A program made the position numbers and the translations under genes. Below, in pieces: positions 31,791-44,050 of a DNA stretch of 64,000 bases; position 1 is the first letter of the stretch; each line of letters begins with the position of its first letter. The notes below the pieces were generated by a model. It was given only the letters and a program-made list of their open reading frames with translations, was not told where the DNA came from and ran no database searches. This DNA is from Ricordea florida. Taxonomy: Eukaryota > Cnidaria > Anthozoa > Corallimorpharia > Ricordeidae. The stretch is from NCBI GenBank assembly GCA_949710005.1, contig OX453276.1, positions 3,873,201-3,937,200 on the forward strand. The letters run 5' to 3'.

Positions 31791-31890
31791 GGCCTACACG
31801 ACTCCCGCTGTTCACAAGTGTACGGTTTCTTTGCCTTTGGAGTTTGGGTATCACGAGTATGTCCTTGAGCGATTTTCCTCTTTTGTACGT

Positions 31891-32295
31891 TTAAAAAATA
31901 GACACCGTTGGGTGGTATTGTGTGACAAAAGGAAGAATTATCTTGTGGGTTCGTTTATTTTGTTGAAGAGCCGACTTTCTCTCTTCGAATTTCACTTCTG
32001 AGGGGACTTTATTCACCAGAATATCAGGATAACCTCTCGTGTAAAGGCGTGATCTGAATGCTACAATATTCACTTCAAAAGTATTTTTTGAAGAGTTACG
32101 AAGCAGCCTAAGTGCTTCGCCTTTGATGAAGCCTTTACTGACCCCTGGTGGGTGGCAGGAAGCGAAATGTGTGTACTGAAATGTTTCTGTCGGCTTGTAG
32201 TGAGTTCGCAAGTCCAGGATAGATCTTTGTCTAAATCTATCGCCTTTGTAAACGCAAGTATCCAAGAAAATGGTTTCTTTGTTTGATATCACCAA
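31891..32295 (-). pseudogene. Captured Penelope-like reverse transcriptase fragment
   Basis: Open frame with LDTCVYKGDRF, HYKPTETFQYTHFASCHPPG, GFIKGEALRLLR and RGYPDILV, the thumb-side signature of Penelope-like RTs. It has no catalytic YADD box and is bounded by the TIR element. Confidence 0.65.
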
Positions 32296-35200
32296 AGTCG
32301 ACGAGGGCTTTTCTATAGCTTTACAATTAACTTGCTAAATTCTCAAGCGCTAGACTTACGTCAAACATAGTTTTCCTTCTGCTCTTAACCAAATACCTCT
32401 CATAATCCTTGTCGATCTCTTTAAAACAAAAGAGCACAATTGTAAACGGCCATTAAATTGCAAATGTGTTTGAAAGAATAGGAACGTGATACCATTGTTT
32501 ACACAATCGGGGAAAGTGCTGAGACATACGTTTGCATAAATTAGAGTGACGTCACATAACACGATTTGTGTCAGGTTTTCGTAGACGTTCCCTCCTCCCG
32601 TTTTTTCCTTCGGGGGGAGGGTGCGGCTACACGTAGGCTAGACCACGGATAGCCAGGAACCGACGTAAGGCGCAGAAAAACGAGCTTGCTTCCATGGTCT
32701 CCAGGACCTCGATGTGGATGGCGCGGCTGCTTAAGCATGTGAAGTTCAAGCCCCAGCGTTTCGAGTTTACTGCGCCGCCCCTTAGTTTTCTCGTGGAGAT
32801 CTCACAGGGTCCGAAGACGTCGAAGCCCACGTTTGTGAAGGGTGGAGATGTTTCCGTCCTCTCCGGTAGTAAGTTCGCCATCTGTTGTGTCAGGGTAGTT
32901 GCCCTTAACTTTCTGCACGTCACACAGCCTTCTATAAGCTTCGCTATCATTCGATGGGCTCCAACAACCCAGAAACCGGCTTCACGGATAGCCCCGTGCG
33001 TGATTTGGCGGCCTTGGTGGAATACTTTTTGACGGAAATGCCGTGTGATTAGCATCGACACGTGGTGTCTTCTAGGAAGAAGCAATGGGTGTCTTTCTTG
33101 GTAAACAAGCGTTGAGTTCCTTAGACGACCTCCTACACGAATCAGGCCGCCCGCATCAACAAAGGGGTCCAGTTGTAGCAGATTCGACTCCTTCGGCAGT
33201 TATTTCTCTTCGTGGTTGAGTGAGAGTGTTCGGAGCTCTGTGGTGAACGCCTCGCGTTGAACTGCTCCGATTATTACCTTACTGGCTTGTTCGAGCACGG
33301 CTACTGACGGACAGAGTGTAATGACCTTTTCGGGGTTAGGAACGTCCCCATTTTGTTTTTGAAACGTTTTCGCGAGTACGATTAGGTTGGCTATCGCGCG
33401 CCTCAGTGACGACCAGCTGGAGAAGCGGAGGAATCTTGCGCATCCAAGGTTCTCGTTGGTTCGCAACGTTGTAGCATTGACAGCGACTTCTCTTCTAACT
33501 TCTGGGTCATTCTCGCAAAGAGGTATTTCCTCGGGTGGCGGTCGAGTCCCCAATGTGTAATTCCAAAGGGCTTCTGGACCAGTCATCCACCGTGAATTCA
33601 TCAATTTGTCTGGAGACATGCATCGGGTTGCGAGGTCAGCGGGATTTTATTCGCTCTCTAGGTATCTCCACTGGCTTGGGACTGAGACATTACGAATGGC
33701 TTGAACGCGGTTTGCCACGTAAACGTAAAAGCGCCTGCTCTCGTTTTGAATGTATCCAAGGACTACTTTAGAGTCGGTGTAGTAAACCTCTTCGTCCACA
33801 TCGACATCAAGTTCCCTGCGAATAGCCTTTACTGCCTGGGTAGACAGCACCGCGCCACAGAGTTCTAGTCTGGGGATACACGTTGTTTTTATTGGAGCGA
33901 CTTTCGAGCGGCCAAACAGGAGAGAGACGGCTACGTTTCCTTCGGTGTTGATCTTGCGCAAGTAGACGGCGGATCCGACGGCTTCCTCACTTGCGTCTGA
34001 AAATGCATGAATTTCCCTCCGTTTGATAGAACCAAATCCTTTCGGATGATAGCACCGTGGGACAAACACGTCTTCGAGCTGTGCAAGTGAGTCTCTCCAT
34101 TGGCTCGAGCGGATCTTCGTGTTCTTCGGTAATGGATCATCCCACCCAAGTTGGCTGCCGTTCTTTGCCTTCTTTCCCATGAATACGAGTTCTTGGAGAA
34201 TCAGCTTGCCTCTAAGTACAACAGGGGAGGCCAACCCCAGAGGATCGTACACCGAATTGACAATGGATAGAACGCCTCTCGGTGTGAATGGTTTCTCCTG
34301 AAGCGAAACTCGAAAGATGAATCGGTCCTTTTCTATATCCCAGTATACTCCCAGTGAACGTTGAGTCGGTAGTATGTCGCAGCGTAGGTCTAAATCGTTG
34401 ACACTCTTAGCGCGGTCCTCAGCTGGCAATGCTTCCATAACGGTGACGGAGTTGGAGACGACCTTGTGTAGCGGAATGTTTGCAGTGGCCAGCATCGCTT
34501 TGGTGCTCGTCAGTAGATCAATGGCTTCCTTGTCGGTGGAACATGACGACAGACCGTCGTCGACATAAAAGTTTCAGTGTACGAAGACTCTTGTCGCTTT
34601 GCCGTATTTCTCCTCGCCGACGTCTGCTGTCTTCCTCAAACCAAAGCTGGCTACAGTGGGGCTAGGTGCGTTACCAAATAGGTGTACGGTCATCTTGTAT
34701 TCCATAATCTCTTTCGATGGGTCGTTGTCTTTATACCACAGAAAACGGAGGAAGTTCTGGTGTTCAATGTTCACGTGGAATGAATGGAACATTTGTTCCA
34801 CGTCGCACATTATACCGACAGTTTCTTGACGGAATCGGATGAGAACTCCCATGAGGCTGTTCATAAGGTCGGGTCCGGGGAGGAGCCTCTTGTTGAAGGA
34901 GACGCCCTGGTATTCGGCTGACGAGTCGAAGACGACACGTATCTGCTCCGGTTTCTTGGGATGGTACACCCCGAAGTGTGGTAGATACCAGACACGACCG
35001 TCATTTTTCGCTAACTCCTCGTCTGGTACAGGAACTGCGTGCTTACGTTCGAACAACTTTCCCATAAACTGGAGATAATCCTCTTTCATCTTAGATTTTT
35101 TGTTTAAGGTGCGTAGTAGACCATTGAGGCGATTGACAACTAGGGAGCGGTTGTTGGGCATTCCATTGTTTGGGGGACGGAAGGGGAGTGGCATCTCCAG

Positions 35201-38200
35201 TTTCCATTTTCGTTCTTGTGGATCCCAGTCTCCATGATCTCCAGGAAGCGCCGGTCCTCTTGTGATATGCCTATCATATTGTCGTCCGTCGTCGTCGGGT
35301 AGAGATCCGCTCCAATTTCTGCGTTGTTTGCGAATTTCTCCTTTATCTTGAAGTAATTGGGACAAGGAATGACTTGGTATTGAGAGGTAGCGCTCCAGAT
35401 GGGCTCTTCTGAATGGTTGACTTCGGTGCGGCGTGCTGATATGTGAATGTGTCCACCGACTCTGTCTAGACACATCTACCCGGACACTGTTCATCCTAGG
35501 TCCAGTTTCTGTGCCCAGGGGGCTCCCTTGGGCCCATTTCTGCTGGCTCTGACTTTTAACAGTTCAGGCGCGTCCCTGCCGATGAGAATTTCGACCGCTG
35601 CCTCTGGGTCATAAGGGGGAATCTCTTAAGCAATCTCTCTAACGTTGGGGAACCGTTTGGCCATCTCCGGGGTCGCAATTTCTTGCTTGTCTTGGGGAAT
35701 ATTAGCACATTCAATAAGGGGAGGTAACTTCGATGTCCTGCCATCCATTGATCGCACTGAAATACCAAAAATCCGCTGCCCGGACCTTTCTTCTTTCCCA
35801 GCGCTGCAGGTTGACAGGAGGTACTTTAAACATGGGCCGTTAACGTTGAGTTTACTGACCAGGTTGGGGCTGACCATTGAGGCGTTACTCTGGTCGTCTA
35901 AAATGGCGTAGGCTCGGTGTGTCTTCTGGGGGGAACTGTCGCAGAAAACGTCAACGAGTACGATCTTACTGCAAGAAACTCCACCACTGCGCGGGTTGTG
36001 GCAGACTGACGTGCAGATTGATTGTATCTCCTCGCCACGTTCCCTGTTCTTGTCCTCGGGCTTCTCCTTGTGTAGCACCGTTGAATGGCGATCACTCTTG
36101 CATTTCGCACATTCCATGATTTCGGTACATTCACTGGACCTGTGGCTAAGTTGGAGGCAACGAAAGCATAACCCCGCTCTTCGGACGAAGTCGATTTTGG
36201 AATCCAGTGATTCGTTCTCGAACGCTTTGCAGTCTTTCAGCCGATGCCCTCTTCGCTGGTGAAAGTTGCAGTAGTTCTCCTCGCCATTATCTTTCCTAGG
36301 GGCGTTTTTGTTTTCGACCTTAGACTTGAGGACTCTTCTTTCCGGCTCTATGTTGGCCGTAGACGTGTTCTGTTGACATGTCCTGTGACTTTGTGTCCTC
36401 TGTTTCTCCTTGGTTGATGTGGCGCTTGCCAGAACGTTCGGATGGTTTTTTAGCTTGGCTTGCTCGCACACCATGGCAGCAAAGTCTTTGAAGTTGGGGT
36501 ATGCATCGCTGTGCCTTTCTGCGTACTGAACCACACGTTTTTCCCACTTGAGGCGGAGGGAGGTTGGTAAACTGTCTACAATAGGGGCTATCGAGCTGAG
36601 GTAGTTGAGGCATCCAAGGCCTGGAAGGAAGTCTAGTTGACTGTCCACGTCTGCGCATACATCTGCGAAGGCTTGTAGCTTGTCGTTGTCACCTTCCCCA
36701 AATTTGGCTGCTTGTTGGAGTCGTGTCAAAAGGACATTTGTGATGGCAGCTGGGTTACCAAAGCGTCTCTCAAGTTCGGTCCAGTCCTCTCGCAGCGCGA
36801 CGGTTGGGTTTAGGTACTGCCTTTGGCGGTAGTTGTTTATTACCTTCAGTGCCTCACCCCTCGTGTAGTTTCTTAAGTAGTTTATCTCCTGTGCGGGGGA
36901 AATGTCAGCATGTTGAATCATTGCTCGAAATGCGCCTTTCCAAGGGTGAAAGAGAGTTACGTCGCCTGTGAATATGTCTGGATGGCACTTGGGCAGACTC
37001 TGTCGCGCTAAGGTCGCTGCTAGTTTTTGATTGACGGTCACAAGCTCTTCTATGGGCGTGGTTACGAAATGTCTTCCATTCTGGAAGCCGTGTTCTGGTA
37101 CATGATTCCCTGTATTGCATGTGTCGACCAAATTCTTTCTTTCTATGAGGGGCAAGCGAGTGCCGAATTCTCCGGTATCTCCACTGCTGTGATTGCTCTG
37201 AATTTGTTGAACGTTTGGGGTCCATGAGGTGCGGTCCCACGTTTCCAGCGTTCCCTGTGTGTTCACCCAAGCTTGGGTTTGTTGACTCGTATCCAGTGGT
37301 TCTTTACGAGCAGATACGGTATTCACCATTTCATCTTCTTTGACGGCTTGTTCAATGGCTTTCAACTTAGCGTCGGCCATCGCTACTTTCTGTTTGCGGT
37401 TAACAAGGCCATGTCGCATTCGAATTTTGCTCTTTGACTTTGACGTCTTCGTTCTTCTTCCGCCTCCATTTCTTTTCTTTCGCGTTCCTTCTCCGCTAAG
37501 AGCCGGTCGAATTCCGCTTGCTGTCTCGCTGCGGTAGCTTCGGCCATTGCTTTTCTCCGTGCGACGCTGGAAAAGATAGAGAGACGAGACGACGATGTCA
37601 CGCGTGAACCAGAACGCTTCTCAGATGTTTGCGAAACGGACTCTATCCTGTCGGCTAGAAGTGGTTCCATGATTTGATGTTTTTCATCTCCGTTCGACGA
37701 AGATGATGATTTAAACGGTTGAAAACTTTTCGCCATGTCGAACGGACTCGATTTGTTCTCCGACTAAATTTTGGGGGCGTTGCGCCGTGTGGTATTTGGT
37801 AATAACTGCTCCAACTCCAAATGTTCGCCTATCGGCTCCAAGGTAGCATTAAAGCTTCTCACTGTCGCGTTCCCGATCGGAGTCCTCGGCTGAGTATCCG
37901 AACGGAGTTCGCTGTGTTCAACCAGCACACTTTGTGGTTTTTCATTCATTTATTTTACGAAGTGTCTCCGTGTCCGACAGTCGGATGAGGTTTTAAGGAA
38001 ACTCCGTGTCCGACAGTCGATAAATTTCTGAAAATTACAGCAAATGTCTACAGTCCTTTCCAACGTAAGCATAATAGTATTAATAAGAAGGTCCAGTTGC
38101 ACAAGATGACCGCTACAAATCTTCATGTAAACAAGAGGCTTCAAAAGCCTTCACTGGGTTGCCTTTGTGAACCCTTTGTACGCAAACGGCTCAATTTTTT

Positions 38201-39379
38201 GAAACTGTTTTGTCAATACATTTTAGTTTGCAGTGTCAGTTGTGTTCAATAAGAGAAGTGTACAAGGAGTTAATCAAAGGCTCCTATGAACAAACTCATG
38301 AATACATTCGGTGACACATGAGGAGAATTTTAGATTTCAGAACTCATTCAAATAATTCAATCAAGAAAGGCCTGTAGGGCTCTGCCATCTCGTGTTCCAT
38401 TTACCAATTTAAAAAATAGGCAGCCAAGGGCTGCATACAGCTTCACATTCTATATAGAAAAGGGTATCTTTGAAAAAAAGAAAAGAAAATCGATTCAGTT
38501 TAAAAAAAAGAACAAAAAAAGAAAGTCAAGAAAATCCTCACTGGGGATTGAACTCGGGCCAACTGCCCAACAAGTTTTCAAGCATTTTTGGAGGGACTGT
38601 GTGAGGAGCTCCGCTTTTAGGTTTGCTTAAATCTATTTAATATGTTATAGATCTTTCGCTTTTACACTCTACTTTGTGAAGCTGTAAAAATTATATCTCA
38701 TTTTTCAACGTTCATGAAAGGTAGTCCGTCATTCCCGAGGCTTTATCTGGAAACCGATATTTAAAATGGAGATGCCGTTGTAGAATTGACAAATTTGTGG
38801 TAAACATTAACGAACGTGTTTTATTTTATGGGGAAAGTGAAATCTGAAACGTGACACGACAGCACAAACCCAGCCGTAAATACTTGGCATCTTTTCTTCC
38901 TCTGACCCGTTTTGGAGGTTCAACATTTTATTTGAAAGCGTGAAGTTCACCAGAAATAGATAAGTTCCTTAAATTGGTGGCTTTGTGCCGGTTTCGGTGT
39001 TGTCGCAAATAATGATTTTGAGATTCAATGAAGCTGCATACCACCGGACTGTTTTTGCTCCATTTGATTATATATCGGGTTTTGTAGTTAGAGGATCCAA
39101 CGCTATAAATATAAATGAACACCGTTTATGAGAATGCTTTCCCCGATGTTTTCGATTTGATCGCTTTTAGAAGTCAAGTTAGAACGAAGTATCGTATTTT
39201 GACGTCCGTAACCAGCTTGTTATCTCGGATTCAAAATAATACATGTCACAGCGAGCCACACTCCTGCTTTCCAAACTTCACGCGTGGATCGACTCATGAA
39301 CTCGATGGACGTGGTCTGCTAAGCGTGAACCAATTCTTAAAAATAAGCTCTACATTTCCAACAGAAAAGATGTGAATCC

Positions 39380-39860
39380 GGAATGATTTCCGCACAGGTC
39401 CCTACTTCATTATGCATGCTGTAGCCATATTGTTCATTCTGCAATAACAAAAATTATTATATGACTAGCTCCGTGAGCGGGCAAGATGAACCGAATCTCG
39501 CGCTGTGATTGGCTACCCGAGCGGGCAATATGGAGCTATCTTGCCCGCTCGGGATGAGGGCTTTGTCCCGGAAGGAAAATTCATCCGAGGCGAAAGCCGG
39601 TTTACCAAAATTTTCTTTCTTAGTTTTTCCCTGAAAAATCTCTTCCGTGACAGTTAAAGATTTCCTGTGGTTTGTGTATCGATGAAGCTGGAAAACGAGA
39701 AAACTTGATTTTTGCATGTAACGGGCTTCCTTTTCAGTCCTTGAAAATAAACACGTACACGGATCATTTTTTGGTGTTTTATCCCATATAATAAATCCTT
39801 TATTGACCAAGCTTGTTCGGTCAAGATGGCTGGATATTTGCCTCGTTCTTTATTTGCGTG

Positions 39861-39903
<43 letters not shown>

Positions 39904-40030
39904 AAAAAGAACTTAGCCAATATCCAGCCATCTTGACCTCACGCTTGGTCAATAACCCATATATGTTTACATGTGAACAATTCATCTGGTACATGCATGA
40001 TGAAGTAGGGACCGGTGCGGAAATCTTGCC
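39380..40030. repeat. MITE of the GGTAAGATTT family, enlarged by nested MITEs
   Basis: The ends match the 153 bp family. GTGAATCC flanks both sides (39372-39379, 40031-40038). Inside are a palindrome around GAGCGGGCAAGAT / ATCTTGCCCGCTC (39475-39555) and a TTGACCAAGC-family MITE (39800-39957). Confidence 0.8.
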
Positions 40031-40670
40031 GTGAATCCTTTCACCGAGGGAATCGCTAACACCACAGACCTCAACGTTTAAAGAAGAAAACACTCTCCAG
40101 CACGTAAACACATCCAGGAATAGCAAACATAGACACTAATAAAGTCATTTAGTGAATAAATCGAGTTAACAGCTCGAAAAGAGAGCAGCTCTGCACAAGA
40201 GAAACACTTAGGCGAATGGAGTCCACATGAAACTCTTCACGTTCTCTTCACCGTCGTGCTTACTTCAATTAGGTTGTTATGGCGATGTTCATGCCGAGCC
40301 AATCACACAGCGGCGGCGTCTTTGCTAACCCTTGTATAGGCAATATTGCGCAAGAATTGAAATTTCTCACGGAGAAAAAAAAAATAGCAACCCCATTTTA
40401 ATACTGGATTGTCATGGCAACCCAGTAATTATCTAGTAGAGCCCGGCACTCTATAGCGAAGTTGACATCTACATGGGACTTACTACCATTTGCGTTCAAC
40501 CCTGAAGCGTGACGGTTTTTTCGCGCAAGTTTACTTTTCAAACGTAACGGTCTCCTAGACAACTGTCTCGCATAGTCCAATGAAAGTGTCTCGTTTGGAG
40601 CGAGAAACTGCTCACCTTCCAATGTAAATACTTGCATGTTTTGCTCTCGTTATGTGCATGTTTTGAAAAT

Positions 40671-41057
40671 ATGTCAGAGGGTTTGCGGGTTTCACCGGGA
40701 AGTTTAGAAGTCAAAAGTGCGATGTATTTAGTGCAGATAAGAGTAGTTTATGATTATTATGCTTCAAAAAGGACAACACCATTCTTTATCACAGAAGACG
40801 AAATTCTGGAATACGACTTTGATTCCTTCAAAGCGCGATTTTTTAGAGGGGTGCTTTACCTAGCCAAGTCAACTTCCTCAGCGAGCCTTCGATTAACCAT
40901 GAATGACGAAGACTTGGAGATTGACCTAAGTCCTGTATATTTGCAAATGAAAGAGATGCTTGGAGAGCAGATTCTCCCGTTACAAGCGCTCTCGAAACAG
41001 CAGAAAGGGACACATTTTCACCACCCATTTCTTCCACACAACTTATTATTTCTGTGA
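40671..41057 (+). CDS. Unrecognised 128-residue open frame in the TA transposon
   Basis: Starts inside the left inverted repeat. It reads like a real globular domain (YLVQIRVVYDYY, ILEYDFDSFKARFF, LRLTMNDEDLEIDLSPVYL), loosely like a ubiquitin/PB1-type fold, and a degenerate copy of the ILEYDFDSFK part occurs in the right arm. It may be a captured host exon or part of the element. The C-terminus probably runs past its true exon end. Function unknown. Confidence 0.35.
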   Translation: MSEGLRVSPGSLEVKSAMYLVQIRVVYDYYASKRTTPFFITEDEILEYDFDSFKARFFRGVLYLAKSTSSASLRLTMNDEDLEIDLSPVYLQMKEMLGEQILPLQALSKQQKGTHFHHPFLPHNLLFL

Positions 41058-41370
41058 GAGAAAGTGAGGGCTTCTCGATCTTTAACACTTCCATCAGTTC
41101 GAGGTCGTCTTCTGTAAGTTTACTCCATTTTGCGCCTCCTCTGGGTCGTGGAGTTACCGAGTTGTCGTCGCAGTATCTTCGCCATATCGCATTAATCGTG
41201 TTGACATGTAATTCGTCAGAAAAATATTTGAATGAACGTGGAATATAACCTGTAGTACGGTCACCTCCTTCACTCAAAATCCTATCTATAATCATTCCTT
41301 TCAAGTTCTCATCTAGGGAAATCCCTGGACGATAAGTTCTCCCAAACTCATTAACTTTTCTTGCCTCCAT
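40843..41370 (-). pseudogene. Paired-like helix-turn-helix transposase N-terminus
   Basis: GRTYRPGISL, INAIWRRYCDDNSVTPRP and the TEIISCVEEMGGENVSLSAVSRAL stretch (positions about 41000-41075) follow the two-part paired-type DNA-binding fold of Tc1-like transposases and PAX proteins. No DDE/DDD catalytic domain follows, so the gene is truncated. Confidence 0.55.
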
Positions 41371-41459
41371 CGCTGGAAATAACCGGTCTTCCTTTGAACG
41401 AATCGAGGTCGTATTCCAGAATCCTTAATCCGTCGTGACCTTTCTGAAACGGAAAGTGT

Positions 41460-41602
41460 GGAATGATTTCCGTACAGGTCCCTACTTTATTATGCATGCT
41501 GTAGCTATATTGTTTCATTCTGCAATAACAAAAAATGTTTACATGTGAACAATTCATCTGGTGCATGCATAATGAAGAAGGGACCGGTGAGGAAATCTTG
41601 CC
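41460..41602. repeat. MITE, GGTAAGATTT family
   Basis: Same ends as 25478, with GAAAGTGT / GAAAGTGC as the 8 bp target duplication (41452-41459, 41603-41610). Confidence 0.8.
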
Positions 41603-42889
41603 GAAAGTGCTCTTACAATATATACACTAAAGAGATCGCGCTTTTGACATCTCAACTTCCCGGTGAAACCCGCAAACCCTCTGATATATTTTCAAAACAT
41701 GCACATGACGAGAGCAAAACATGCAAGTATTTACATTGGAAGGTGAGCAGTTTCTCGCTCCAAACGAGACACTTTCATTGGACTATGCGAGACAGCTGTC
41801 TAGGAGACCGTTACGTTTGAAAAGTTTGAAAAGTCGTTTGAAAAAACCGTCACGCTTCAGGGTTGAACGCAAATGGTAGTAGAAAATTTTCACTCTTTAC
41901 TAGTACTGGAGCTGTCGGACGCATAACTTTCAAATAGTCCGTGTCCGACAGCCAAAGAGAGGTATGAAAAATATTAAAAAATAAAAAAAAGATTATATAC
42001 AATATTCGAAAGAGGCAGTGCAAAATAGTAATGTAATCATTATTATCTGCATAGAACACATTTGCTGGAAATAACCATGAGTTATAAGCAAAGTAACTCT
42101 TACTGTCGGACAGGAAATGCAAAGTACTCCGTGTCCGACAGTCGTTTATTTGTTATTGTCACACCAGTCGCCCGAAGATCGTGAAAGTGTTTTAAACCGC
42201 AGTCATTAAGGCCTAAAGAGTAAAGTAGGACGAAGTAACGTTTTGTTTTTACATGCGGTGAGAACTGAAAATAACAGTGATTGTTTGGAATTGTAGAAAT
42301 ACTGAAGATTATAATCAAAAGACAAAACTAAAAATAAAGAAAGGGCAAAAGATTTACCTTATATTTTCTTACTCCGGTGGAGAAGAACGATAAATTGCGT
42401 CGAAGATTGAGCGTTCTCTTTTTCTCCGTCTTCGAAAATAAAATGCGTTTATAAAAAAACTGGTTTCATGTAACTGACATGTCTGTCAAAATTGCGTCAC
42501 GCAACGTGACACGCGCAGACAAAACTAGTTTAGCAAATAAAGTAACATAACAGCGCGAGTACAATGCGAAGGTTCAACACGGCCACAGTAAAGTTTCCCA
42601 GAAATGCTCACACTGCAGAGCAACATATTTAAGGTTAGGAACAAAAAGGTTTAACACTACAAACTTAATAGTTTACTTGTGCGCGTGTACTACTGTTTGG
42701 AAGCCGTGAAGAACTGGTTTGTTGAAATGACGGGAAGCAATGAAATCTCTAACCCCTTTTTTCGTGACGGAATCTCGTTATCATCAGCTGGTTCAATCAC
42801 GGAAGAGAATTTTCCCGGAACTTGATAGTGTGAGTCATTGTGTCTGCTAAATTGCTCTCAGGGGGGCATAATTTGAAAATATAAATATT

Positions 42890-44050
42890 GGGGGCTTTCC
42901 ATTCACCGAAAATTCTCGGTTTGAATTTTCGAAAATTTCTGTCTCGAATGGAACGGGCTTAGTCTCGGTCGTCACGTGGTCAGTTTTTGCCCCAGGATTC
43001 TTGATGCGGCTTTTCGCATGTATTCAAAATAGCGGGTGTTTTAAAAATTTACACAGCAACCGATTATGGGCGATTATGATCCTAATTTCATTTTGCTCTT
43101 GTTAGATGATGAAAACGAAATACCCTTACTGGCTGCAGTTTCGTGCTTTATGCGGAGAAGTCGGAACCGTATAAATGGCTTCATGCAAGAGACGACTCCT
43201 TCGTAGTCGCAGTCGGTAATTTGTTTTTTTTTTCTTCCAAAGAGCATGCGAGGAGACTGGAGAACATTCCGACTGGAAGCTTTTGAATGGAACACAAGAA
43301 TTTTCGAAAATACCGAAATTTCCAATTTCGAGAACACTGAAACAAGAGTACCTAGCGGAGCCGCTCCTCCAAATACCCGCTCCGCAGACCGTACTGAGCT
43401 GGCTGGGAAATTTCCGTTTGAACCGGAACCTTGCTAGCTTTTTTTCTGAAATACCGATAAACTTGCTCGCATATTGAATTAAAACATAAAAACTTGCTGG
43501 GAAAAGAATGGCATGCTTTATTTCTAGCTGACCTGCAGCCTTTTGCAGTGCTCTCTAGCTAGAGATCTCTAATCATGAAATTTAGGAGTCATGTCACACA
43601 CCAATATGAAAAAACTCAAATTAGATGTTGGCAAAAAGCAACTTCTAAATAAATTTCCTGGCTAGCAGATCTGAAAAGTCAAAATAAGACGCTGGCAAAA
43701 CAACGCAATAAAAATCCTGGCTGGGAGTTTTTCCTTGGAATTGAAAACTTGCTGGCAACAACTGAGTAAATAGGCCTTTGCTTGCTGGCTAAAATAATTG
43801 AATAACCGTTGCTTGCTGGCAGTGAGGAGCGGCTCTTTTTTTCCCACGCGAGTTAATTATTAACCAAAAACGACTCCGCAGATTGCAAAACATCGTAACA
43901 TGCAATAAAACACCTTTCTAGAAAAAACATTCGTTGAGCACTCCTGCTGAAAAGGTTGTCCTAAATTTTCGAAAATCTTTTCCGGAAAAGATCTGTTCCA
44001 TTTGATTCCTACGCGAAATTTTCGAAAATTTCGTCGAATGGAAAGCGCCC
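42890..44050. mobile_element. TIR element (GGGCGCTTTCCATTC ends), non-autonomous
   Basis: The left GGGGGCTTTCCATTC and right GAATGGAAAGCGCCC are inverted, each followed inward by GAAAATTTTCG-type repeats and a second copy of AATGGAAC. The interior includes tandem-like phrases around CTTGCTGGC (43485-43825). The target duplication is unclear. Confidence 0.6.
43066..43206 (+). pseudogene. Harbinger transposase-like N-terminal fragment
   Basis: 46 codons: DDENEIPLLAAVSCFMRRSR then NRINGFMQETTPS. This resembles the N-terminus of cnidarian Harbinger transposases; the match is from recall of family style, with no catalytic part to confirm it. Confidence 0.3.

Larger units (their letters stand above)
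31367..32640. mobile_element. Mutator-like TIR element carrying captured gene fragments
   Basis: Inverted ends TAGCCTACGTGTAGCCGCAC continue for about 95 bp. An exact 9 bp duplication GACCACGGA flanks the element (31358-31366, 32641-32649). Removing it rejoins the BEL integrase frame. 9 bp targets with long TIRs fit Mutator-like elements. It has no transposase, but holds a helicase fragment and a Penelope RT fragment in opposite orientations. Confidence 0.85.
30690..37736 (-). pseudogene. BEL/Pao gag-pol, several stops, frameshifts and one insertion
   Basis: Gag begins at 37736 with a charged coiled-coil segment, shifts frame near 37400 and continues to 35626. It includes two zinc knuckles (CNFHQRRGHRLKDC, CFRCLQLSHRSSEC) and the start of an aspartic protease-like domain (AILDDQSN, DUF1758 type). 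RT runs 35494-33650, with MCDVEQMFHSF and, after one stop, YVDDGLSS; the RNase H part has FSDAS and YYTDS. The integrase zinc-binding and catalytic region (33085 leftward) is interrupted at 32640 and resumes at 31366 (RCDRGTNFVGG). The part that should hold the catalytic Glu is deleted. The C-terminal domain ends near 30690. No intact polyprotein remains. Confidence 0.9.
40483..41879. mobile_element. TA-flanked DNA transposon with long inverted repeats
   Basis: Inverted ends CTACCATTTGCGTTCAACCC extend about 240 bp or more, with TA at both borders. It carries a paired-like helix-turn-helix gene remnant (minus strand) and an unrelated-looking frame on the plus strand. A 143 bp MITE is inserted at 41460-41602. 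TA targets and the paired-like domain suggest the Tc1/mariner group. Confidence 0.75.
37964..42229. mobile_element. Unclassified 4.3 kb insertion in the BEL 5' LTR
   Basis: The two halves of the LTR are separated here, with ACGAAGT at both borders (37957-37963, 42230-42236). Near each end are direct copies of CTCCGTGTCCGACAGTCG (about 37976, 38011, 42127, with variants near 41937). There is no coding sequence of its own that I recognise. It contains a MITE (39380-40030) and a Tc1/mariner-type element (40483-41879). The 38000-39370 part has no gene. Confidence 0.55.
30162..42552 (-). mobile_element. BEL/Pao LTR retrotransposon, broken by later insertions
   Basis: LTRs start TGTCGCGTTCCCG and end AACATAACA (plus-strand sense). 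The left copy is 30162-30569 (408 bp); the right copy is 37863-42552, split by a 4.3 kb insertion. A 5 bp duplication GCGCG flanks the whole element (30157-30161, 42553-42557). Next to the left LTR is a polypurine tract (minus strand GGGCGAGGAG), as expected for the 3' LTR of a minus-strand element. Coding remnants read gag, protease, RT, RNase H, integrase from right to left. Confidence 0.9.

Noticed and set aside
38535-38600. B-box-like GAGTTCAATCC on the minus strand inside the 4.3 kb insertion
   Set aside because: No A box upstream and no recognisable SINE body.
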